Assembly (NCBI GenBank): GCA_964412395.1
Contig: CAYPOY010000069.1
Span: forward strand, 1-20,047
Length of the DNA stretch: 20,047 nucleotides
Direction: 5' to 3'
DNA from: CAYPOY01 sp964412395
GTDB lineage: Bacteria > Chloroflexota > Anaerolineae > B4-G1
Position 1 is the first letter of the stretch. Each line of letters opens with the position of its first letter. Both the position numbers and the translations under genes were made by a program. Of the stretch, positions 14,484 through 20,047 are shown one piece after another. Below the pieces are notes generated by a model that saw nothing but the letters and a program-made list of their open reading frames with translations, ran no database searches and was not told the origin of the DNA.

Positions 14484-17278
14484 TGCCCCGCTTCTGCCGT
14501 TTCTGCGGAAAAGAGTTGAAGAATCCACAGGCCCGCTTCTGCCCGGCCTGCGGACGCTCACTGCCCCCGATCAGCCCTCTCCCTTCTTCCCCCCCCGGTC
14601 CTCTCCTTTCTTCCCCCCCCATGGGGGGGATTAGAGGGAGGGGGACCCAGGAGCAGCCGCGCCTGGTCATCCGCATCCCCGGGCAGCCGCTGCGCGAGGT
14701 GCCTCTAGACCAGCCGACCTTCACCATCGGGCGCAAGCCGGATAATGACGTCGTCCTGTCACTCGACTACGTCTCTGGCCACCACGGCCGGCTGGAGCGG
14801 CGGGGCATCCTCTGGCACTGCGTGGACCTGGGCAGCACCAATGGCACCTTCGTCAACGGCCGGCGCGTGCAGAGCGCCGTCCTCCGTGACGGCGACATCC
14901 TGCGCATCGGCGACCCCCAGGGCAACTCGGTCAGCCTCACCTTCCGCACCGCTGGGACAGTGGGTACCCCAGTCCCCAGCACTATCCGCATGGGAACCAC
15001 CGTCCTGGGGATGAAGCCCTCGCTTGTCATCGGCCGCAACCCCCAGGCCGACATCCACCTGCCGGCGCCAGTAATCTCCTGGCACCACGCCCGTCTCAAT
15101 CGCACCCCTCAGGGCCACATCCTCACCGACCTGCACAGCACCAACGGCACTTTCATCAACGGCCAACGTCTGGTGCGCCCCCACCTCCTCCGACAGGGGG
15201 ACGTGGTGCAGATCGGCCCCTTCAAACTGGTGTACGAGGCGGCCGGCTTCCAGCAGTACGCCACTACAGGCGGTATGCGGCTGGACGGGGTGCAACTGGC
15301 GCGGGAGGTGGGACGAGGGGCGAAGCGAAAACGTATCCTCAAGGACATCAACATCTCCATCCACCCCCGTGAATTCGTGGCCCTGGTCGGTGCCAGTGGG
15401 GCAGGGAAGAGCACTCTTCTGATGGCCCTCAACGGCTTCGCCCATGCTCAGGGGCAGGTGCTGGTCAACGGGGACGATCTCTACCAACACTTTGACCTCT
15501 ACCGCACGATGATCGGCTACGTCCCCCAGGACGACATCATCCACAAAGACCTGACCGTCGCCAGCGCGTTGCGCTACGCGGCCAGGCTGCGGCTGCCCCC
15601 CGATACCTCCGCCCAGGAGATCGAGCAACACGTTGACACTGTCCTCAAGCAAGTGGGCATGACCGGCCAAAAGAATCAGGTTGTCAGCAGTCTCAGCGGG
15701 GGACAGCGCAAGCGGGCCAGCATTGCCGTGGAGTTGCTGGCCAAGCCGTGTCTTTTCTTCCTGGACGAGCCGACCTCAGGACTGGACCCCGGCCTTGAAA
15801 AGAAGATGATGCACACATTGCGTCACCTGGCCGACGGAGGGCAGACTGTAGTATTGGTGACCCACGCCACAGCCAACATCGCCCAGTGCAACCACGTATG
15901 TTTCCTCTCCCAGGGACGTATGGTCTACTTCGGGCCGCCAGACGAGGCGCTCCAGTTTTTCGGCGTGACAAACGGCGACTTCGCCGACATCTATGCTCAG
16001 TTGGATGCTCCCGACCCCAGACAGGCACGACAGAAAGCAGCCCAGTGGGAGCAACGCTTTCGCCAATCGCCCCAATACCAGCGGTACGTGGCTGACCGCC
16101 AGAGGACGTTGCCGCAGATGAAGCACGAGGCCGCCCGCGCGACGGCACAGCAACGTCCCCGCGTGAACCCCGTGCGGCAGTTCTTTGTCCTCACCCGCCG
16201 TTACCTGGATCTGGTGCTGCGGGATAGGCTTCTACTGACGGTTCTGATGGCCATCATGCCGATCATCGGTCTGCTCCTCCTGCTCATCTCCGGGCCTAAC
16301 TGGCTGGTCGGCGACACGGGGGCGGAGATCGAGCGCCAACTGGCGGCTGACTTGTCGGCAGGCGAGCAAAGCGCCACGTACGCCATCGTGGGCAAGAGCC
16401 AGACGCTGCTACTCATGCTGGCGCTGGCGGCGGTGCTGTTGGGTCTCTTCGCCGCTGCCTACGAGATCGTGAAGGAGCGCTCGATCTACCAGCGGGAGCG
16501 CATGGTCACGCTGCACATCCTGCCCTACCTGGCCTCCAAAGTGGCAGTGCTGGGTGCCTTCGCCTTGCTCCAGTGCCTGCTCTTGCTGTTTGTCATCAGT
16601 TGGAAGGTGGACCTGCCTGGTACAGGGGTGTTCCTCACGGCCACGTTTGAGATGTACGCCACGTTGGTGCTGGGGACGCTGGCGGCTACTATGATGGGGC
16701 TCCTCGTCTCCGCCCTGGTGCCCAACACCAACACCGTCATCTATGTCGTGCTCCTGGCCCTCTTCTTCCAAATCATCTTCGCCGGCGTGATCTTCGACCT
16801 GCCAGGAGTGGCAGGGGACCTCTCCACACTAACGTTGACCCGCTGGACGATGGAGGGGCTGGGCACGTCGGCCAACATGGAATGGCTGAACGGCCTGACA
16901 CGCACTCGTTTCCAACCCGACCCTATCATTGAGGAGATCTCGACGGAAGTTGAGCGTCCTGCCGAGGATTGGGAGCCGGTGACAGTTGTGACAGAGACGC
17001 AGGAAATCGTGGTACCCTGTCCGTCGGGAATCAACGTTACTGTTCCCATCACCGTGCCGGATGTAACGACGCACGAAATGGTGACAGTGACGGAGACAGT
17101 CACAGAGACGGTCACAGTCGAGCCGGAGCCGATGGACATCGCTAGCGAACGGGAATTCCAGATTAACTACATCCACACGGCTGGGCACCTGTGCTGGGAC
17201 TGGCTGATGTTGATCGGGTTCGGGCTGGTGTTCGGGCTCGGCACGGTGATAGTACTGAAGTGGAAGGATATAGAATGA
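14483..17278 (+). CDS. Zinc ribbon-FHA-FHA-ABC exporter (ABC-2 type)
   Basis: A 931-residue fused half-transporter. A zinc ribbon (C5, C8, C20, C23) and a Pro/Ser linker precede two FHA domains at about 62-155 (IGRKPDND, GSTNGTFVNG) and 165-252 (IGRNPQAD, HSTNGTFING). The ATPase domain (about 265-500) has Walker A GASGAGKST 303-311, signature LSGGQ 404-408, Walker B LFFLDEP 424-430 and H461. About six membrane segments follow (roughly 584-604, 640-662, 682-706, 724-746, 752-772, 906-926). A Thr/Val/Glu-rich loop of about 110 residues precedes the last segment, longer than usual for ABC-2 exporters. The layout matches mycobacterial Rv1747, an FHA-FHA-ABC exporter phosphorylated by PknF, which suggests phospho-controlled export here; the substrate is unknown. 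It likely dimerises. The start overlaps the upstream ORF. Confidence 0.95.
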   Translation: MPRFCRFCGKELKNPQARFCPACGRSLPPISPLPSSPPGPLLSSPPMGGIRGRGTQEQPRLVIRIPGQPLREVPLDQPTFTIGRKPDNDVVLSLDYVSGHHGRLERRGILWHCVDLGSTNGTFVNGRRVQSAVLRDGDILRIGDPQGNSVSLTFRTAGTVGTPVPSTIRMGTTVLGMKPSLVIGRNPQADIHLPAPVISWHHARLNRTPQGHILTDLHSTNGTFINGQRLVRPHLLRQGDVVQIGPFKLVYEAAGFQQYATTGGMRLDGVQLAREVGRGAKRKRILKDINISIHPREFVALVGASGAGKSTLLMALNGFAHAQGQVLVNGDDLYQHFDLYRTMIGYVPQDDIIHKDLTVASALRYAARLRLPPDTSAQEIEQHVDTVLKQVGMTGQKNQVVSSLSGGQRKRASIAVELLAKPCLFFLDEPTSGLDPGLEKKMMHTLRHLADGGQTVVLVTHATANIAQCNHVCFLSQGRMVYFGPPDEALQFFGVTNGDFADIYAQLDAPDPRQARQKAAQWEQRFRQSPQYQRYVADRQRTLPQMKHEAARATAQQRPRVNPVRQFFVLTRRYLDLVLRDRLLLTVLMAIMPIIGLLLLLISGPNWLVGDTGAEIERQLAADLSAGEQSATYAIVGKSQTLLLMLALAAVLLGLFAAAYEIVKERSIYQRERMVTLHILPYLASKVAVLGAFALLQCLLLLFVISWKVDLPGTGVFLTATFEMYATLVLGTLAATMMGLLVSALVPNTNTVIYVVLLALFFQIIFAGVIFDLPGVAGDLSTLTLTRWTMEGLGTSANMEWLNGLTRTRFQPDPIIEEISTEVERPAEDWEPVTVVTETQEIVVPCPSGINVTVPITVPDVTTHEMVTVTETVTETVTVEPEPMDIASEREFQINYIHTAGHLCWDWLMLIGFGLVFGLGTVIVLKWKDIE
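14577..14629 (+). repeat. C8-tract direct repeat and C7ATG7 palindrome in the exporter gene
   Basis: The 20-base units at 14577-14596 and 14601-14620 differ at one position and each ends in C8. The second is followed by AT and G7, making a perfect 16-base C7-AT-G7 palindrome at 14614-14629. They encode the Ser/Pro-rich linker between the zinc ribbon and the first FHA domain. Slippage here would put the FHA, ATPase and membrane domains out of frame. Confidence 0.8.
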
Positions 17279-17301
17279 TCGCGAACCACGGAGGGTGACG
17301 T

Positions 17302-19062
17302 GTGACACTTGCAACCGGACAAATGCTACAGAATCGTTACCGCATCGTCTCCCCGCTGGGGGAGGGGGGGATGGGGGCCGTGTATCGGGCCTGGGACACG
17401 CGGCTCAGCGTGCCCGTGGCGCTCAAGGAGATGACCCCCCAGCCGGGGCTTGACTCCCACACGCTGGCCCAACTGCGCCAGCAGTTCCAACAGGAGGCGA
17501 CCGTCCTTGCCCGCCTCGACCATCCCCACCTGGTGGACGTCACCGACTTTTTCGAGGAGGGAGGCAATGCTTACCTGGTGATGAAATTCATCGAGGGGGA
17601 GAGCCTGGCCGACCGCATCGAGCGGGAGGGCTCGCTGCCGGAGGCGCAGGTGTTGGCCTGGGCGGACCAATTGCTGGACGCGCTGGCGTACTGCCATACC
17701 CAAGGAATCATCCACCGTGACGTCAGCCCGCAGAACGTCATCGTCCGCCCCGACGGGCGAGCAGCGCTGGTGGACTTTGGGCTGGTAAAGTTGTGGGACC
17801 CCGGCGACCCGCGCACAAAGACGGTGATGCGAGGGATGGGGAAGCCAGAGTACACCCCGCCGGAGCAATACGACGCGCAACTAGGTCACACCGACACCCG
17901 CAGCGACATCTACAGCCTGGGGGCGACGCTGTACCACACCCTGACCGGTCAGGCCCCACCCACGGCTACACAGCGCATCGCCAGTCGGGGCGCCTTCCAG
18001 CCGCCGCGCGCGCTGAACAAGCGTATTTCGTCCGCAACCGAGGCAGCGGTGCTGCGCGCGATGGAACTGACGGTCGAGGATCGTTTCTCTACAGCACAGG
18101 AGATGGTGGCGGCACTGAGGGGCGAAGCGGTTGCCCCGACCCGCCCGGCCCCACCGAGGCGGAAGCGCACGAAGATGATGCCGGGGGCACGGCCGGCCCT
18201 ACCTCGGTGGAAGCGTGTGCCCGTGTGGGCCTGGGTGCTGGGCGGGCTGGCTGCGCTGGTGGTGGGAATAGTGATGGGGGTGGGAAGTGCAGGACGACCG
18301 GTCGCCAGGGCCACGCCGACAGCGGTGGTGGTCGTAGCCCAGGCGACGAGCGCGTTACGTCCAACGTCCACCCCGGCGGCCACCTACCCAACTGACAGTG
18401 TGCTGGGGGCTCACCTGGCCTTCGTTTCGGATCGTGACGGGAAGCGAGAGATATATCGCCTCACCAAGGCGGGGGAGGTGGTGCGGGTCACCAATACTCC
18501 CGGCGATGGTGAAAGTTGGTCGCCAGCCTTGGTGCCGGATGGTACTGTTCTTTTCACCTCGGACCGCGACGGGAAGCGGGAGGTATATCGCCTCACCAAG
18601 GCGGGAGAGGTGGTACAGGTTACCAACACTCCCGGCGATGGTGAAAGTTGGTCGCCGATCGTGATGCTGGATGGCACTGTTCTTTTCACCTCGGACCGCG
18701 ACGGGAAGCAGGAGATATATCGCCTCACCAAGGCGGGGGAGGTAGTACAGGTTACCAACACTCCCGGCGATGGTGAAAGCTGGTCGCCAGTCGTGATGCC
18801 AGATGGCACCGTCCTTTTCACCTCAGACCGCGACGGGAAGCAGGAGATATATCGCCTCACCAAGGCGGGGGAGGTGGTACAGGTTACCAACACTCCCGGC
18901 GATGGTGAAAGTTGGTCGCCAGCCTTGGTGCCGGATGGTACCGTTCTTTTCACCTCGGACCGCGACGGGAAGCGGGAGATATATCGCCTCACCAAGGCGG
19001 GGGAGGTAGTACAGGTCACCAACACTCCCAACAATGGTGAAAGCTGGTCGCCGGCCTGGTAA
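17302..19062 (+). CDS. Membrane Ser/Thr kinase with five-repeat propeller sensor
   Basis: A 586-residue protein. The kinase domain (about 12-272) has GEGGMGAVY, ATP lysine K42 in VALKE, HRDVSPQN (HRD 138-140, with Ser in place of the usual catalytic-loop Lys), DFG 158-160, PPEQY and the full C-lobe through VEDRFSTAQEMVAAL. A basic juxtamembrane stretch leads to one membrane segment at about 307-328. A Thr/Pro linker then leads to five tandem 44-residue repeats (from 374 to the end) of the PD40/TolB propeller type, with cores SDRDGKxEIYRLTKAGEVV and GESWSP. The repeats would be outside the cell, sensing a ligand. The GTG start has GGAGGG 6 bases upstream, and it follows the exporter by 23 bases. 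HRDVSPQN also occurs in other bacterial kinases, so inactivity should not be assumed. It is the intact paralogue of the truncated kinase at 12979. Confidence 0.95.
   Translation: MTLATGQMLQNRYRIVSPLGEGGMGAVYRAWDTRLSVPVALKEMTPQPGLDSHTLAQLRQQFQQEATVLARLDHPHLVDVTDFFEEGGNAYLVMKFIEGESLADRIEREGSLPEAQVLAWADQLLDALAYCHTQGIIHRDVSPQNVIVRPDGRAALVDFGLVKLWDPGDPRTKTVMRGMGKPEYTPPEQYDAQLGHTDTRSDIYSLGATLYHTLTGQAPPTATQRIASRGAFQPPRALNKRISSATEAAVLRAMELTVEDRFSTAQEMVAALRGEAVAPTRPAPPRRKRTKMMPGARPALPRWKRVPVWAWVLGGLAALVVGIVMGVGSAGRPVARATPTAVVVVAQATSALRPTSTPAATYPTDSVLGAHLAFVSDRDGKREIYRLTKAGEVVRVTNTPGDGESWSPALVPDGTVLFTSDRDGKREVYRLTKAGEVVQVTNTPGDGESWSPIVMLDGTVLFTSDRDGKQEIYRLTKAGEVVQVTNTPGDGESWSPVVMPDGTVLFTSDRDGKQEIYRLTKAGEVVQVTNTPGDGESWSPALVPDGTVLFTSDRDGKREIYRLTKAGEVVQVTNTPNNGESWSPAW
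18421..19059 (+). repeat. Five 132-bp tandem repeats encoding propeller blades
   Basis: Units begin at the codons for F374, F418, F462, F506 and F550, exactly 132 bases apart; the last is partial and ends with the gene. Neighbouring units differ at only a few bases, many of them silent, and blade variation is mostly confined to one short segment after GESWSP. This degree of identity points to recent duplication or ongoing homogenisation. Confidence 0.92.
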
Positions 19063-19064
19063 GT

Positions 19065-19181
19065 GAGGGTGCGTCTTGCTCCCCCGATGGGGTGGCCCTG
19101 GCATCGGGGTCAGGGGACGGCACGGTGTGGGTGTGGAGGGGAACTGAGGCACTGACGGCGCTGAGAACGCTGATGGAGTGA
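19065..19181 (+). pseudogene. WD40-repeat remnant after the kinase
   Basis: A frame different from the kinase reads CSPDGVALASGSGDGTVWVW, an excellent WD40 blade (SPDG, LASGS, DGTVWVW), then runs to TGA 19179-19181. There is no start codon or ribosome binding site for it, and only one blade is left. It starts 3 bases after the kinase stop and ends 5 bases before the convergent PIN gene. It is probably the 3' end of a lost kinase-WD40 or WD40 gene that was overwritten by the PD40-repeat kinase. Confidence 0.7.
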
Positions 19182-19186
19182 TGCTT

Positions 19187-19657
19187 TCAGCGGTCTTGGC
19201 GAAATTCAGCGTGCTCAGTGGTTTGAGGGGGCTCAATCGCGGCCAGGCACTCGGACACAGTGACGACCTTGACGCCGTACAGGGCTCTCATTGTCGCCTT
19301 TAGATGCGAGTCGTCGGTCAGATCTCGGTCGGCTGAGATCAAGTAGTCCGCCCGGCCAGTGGCGGCGACTTCCAGCAATACGTCATCCTTGGGGTCACGA
19401 CACAGGGTGATGTGTGCGGTCGGAGTGATTGCTGTCGCCTCGGTGCGGAGAAGGATCAGGAAAGCCTCTGCTGCGCCAGGGCGCAGGTAGCGTCGCAGGC
19501 GAGGGCGTCCCAGTACCTCAGCCAATTCGTCCAGCAGGTTGGAGGAGATGAGCAATTCCAGGCAGCCCGCCCGCCACAAGCGGTACAGCGGGGAAGAGAC
19601 TAGCGTGCCTGTCACCATCCGTACCAGCAGGTTGGTGTCAATGAAGACCCTGGGCAT
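19187..19657 (-). CDS. PIN-domain toxin (VapC-like ribonuclease)
   Basis: A 156-residue PIN-domain protein of the putative toxin PIN_3/COG1569 kind, a predicted metal-dependent RNase. Acidic residues expected in the active site are present: D7 in FIDTN, E44 in NLLDELAEVL, D88/D92 in CRDPKDD, and D110/D112 in SADRDL. GAGG lies 6 bases before the ATG. The start overlaps the end of the antitoxin gene by 20 bases, the usual order for type II pairs, so toxin translation follows antitoxin translation. It converges on the kinase cluster with almost no gap and has no evident functional tie to it. Confidence 0.9.
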   Translation of the reverse strand: MPRVFIDTNLLVRMVTGTLVSSPLYRLWRAGCLELLISSNLLDELAEVLGRPRLRRYLRPGAAEAFLILLRTEATAITPTAHITLCRDPKDDVLLEVAATGRADYLISADRDLTDDSHLKATMRALYGVKVVTVSECLAAIEPPQTTEHAEFRQDR

Positions 19658-19961
19658 AACGGGCCTCGCGGACGGTATCCACCTCGGCCTGGATTGCCTC
19701 GTCGCTCAGTTTAGCCGGGTCTGCTTCCGGCGGGGGAGCGACTTCCAGCGCGAATTCAAAGTCGGCAAAGTGACGAGCCCGCTCTGCTGCCCGCTGCCGA
19801 GCCGCCAGCGTTTCCATGCGCTGGTATTCTTCTATACCCAACAACACGGCCACTGGCTGGCCTCGCCGCTTGACGATGAAGCACTCGCCCCGATAGCGGA
19901 TACGGGCCAGCAAGTCACCTGCCTGACGGTGAAGTTCCATAGCTGAAATCACAGTGGGCAC
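19638..19961 (-). CDS. Phd/YefM-type antitoxin
   Basis: A 107-residue protein. Residues 1-55 match the Phd/YefM DNA-binding fold (TVISAMELHRQAGDLLARI, then IVKRRGQPVAVLLGIEEYQRME). The remainder is acidic and helical and would bind and neutralise the PIN toxin. The start is GTG at 19961, with AGGAGG 5 bases upstream on the minus strand. Such antitoxins repress their own promoter, and an inverted repeat lies just upstream at 19981-19994. The long C-terminus (about 50 residues) is typical for antitoxins paired with PIN_3 toxins, as far as I recall. Confidence 0.9.
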   Translation of the reverse strand: MPTVISAMELHRQAGDLLARIRYRGECFIVKRRGQPVAVLLGIEEYQRMETLAARQRAAERARHFADFEFALEVAPPPEADPAKLSDEAIQAEVDTVREARYAQGLH

Positions 19962-19980
19962 CAGAACCTCCTGAAATACG

Positions 19981-19994
19981 CAATTGTCTAATTG
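19981..19994 (-). promoter_or_regulatory. Candidate operator of the toxin-antitoxin pair
   Basis: CAATTGTCTAATTG is a dyad with perfect 5-base arms, centred about 26 bases upstream of the antitoxin's GTG. Phd/YefM proteins bind short palindromes at this place. No clear -35/-10 pair was found beside it, and the upstream region is cut by the window edge. Confidence 0.3.
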
Positions 19995-20047
19995 ATATGA
20001 GTCTGGCTAAAATCTGTGGGAGCAGTGACATCACGCGGCCTCCCTCA

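Noticed and set aside
14759..15670. 303-codon minus-strand frame opposite the exporter
   Set aside because: It lies wholly opposite the FHA and ATPase domains and shows no family motifs.
18411..19034. 207-codon repetitive frame on the minus strand, and a possible CRISPR-like periodicity
   Set aside because: It is the reverse shadow of the 132-bp propeller repeats. The units are contiguous coding repeats without unique spacers.
368..19062. Type VI secretion or tellurite-resistance system
   Set aside because: FHA, kinase, PP2C and VWA genes recall their regulators, but no structural T6SS gene and no TerD/TerC-like gene is present in the window.

Overview
The window is about 19 kb of closely packed, co-directional (+) genes, followed by a small toxin-antitoxin pair on the minus strand at the right edge. 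Base composition is GC-rich, and most starts have clear Shine-Dalgarno sites. Proline/threonine-rich surface tails, a YLPLVVRNY-type linker in a secreted protein, double-zinc-ribbon/FHA proteins and scattered low-complexity repeats together suggest Chloroflexota, probably an Anaerolineae-like lineage. That assignment is inference; there is no rRNA or marker gene to settle it.

The theme is Ser/Thr phospho-signalling across the cell envelope. From left to right: a repeat-bearing leader (1-367); a single-pass membrane FHA protein (368-1477); a zinc ribbon-pseudokinase-PP2C fusion (1474-3276); a secreted VWA/Ig-like protein with a cytoplasmic FHA domain (3315-5396); a membrane Ser/Thr kinase (5464-6711) overlapping a membrane PP2C phosphatase (6708-7991); a kinase N-terminal stub (7994-8107); a secreted beta-propeller protein (8133-9560); an FHA protein with three membrane segments (9617-10312); a tiny zinc-ribbon protein (10394-10549); a cytoplasmic VWA protein with an intact MIDAS (10771-12030); a triple zinc ribbon-FHA protein (12079-12918); a kinase cut short and fused to FN3-PPC domains (12979-14229); a 50-residue ORF (14331-14483) coupled to a zinc ribbon-FHA-FHA-ABC exporter (14483-17278); and a membrane kinase with five near-identical propeller repeats (17302-19062). 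A WD40 remnant (19065-19181) follows directly. The PIN toxin and Phd/YefM-type antitoxin (19187-19961, minus strand) look like an unrelated neighbour.

The working model, which is inference, is as follows. Kinases sense outside signals through surface tails or propellers and phosphorylate partners. Two PP2C enzymes reverse the marks. Six FHA domains on five proteins read phosphothreonine, with the FHA-ABC exporter as one likely output (compare mycobacterial Rv1747, an FHA-ABC exporter regulated by PknF). The VWA and zinc-ribbon modules would act as scaffolds.

The locus also shows repeated domain loss and shuffling: a kinase stub, a kinase chimera, a zinc-ribbon stub, a WD40 stub, homogenised propeller repeats, and slippage-prone tracts in linkers. 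This makes it look like a fast-evolving signalling island.
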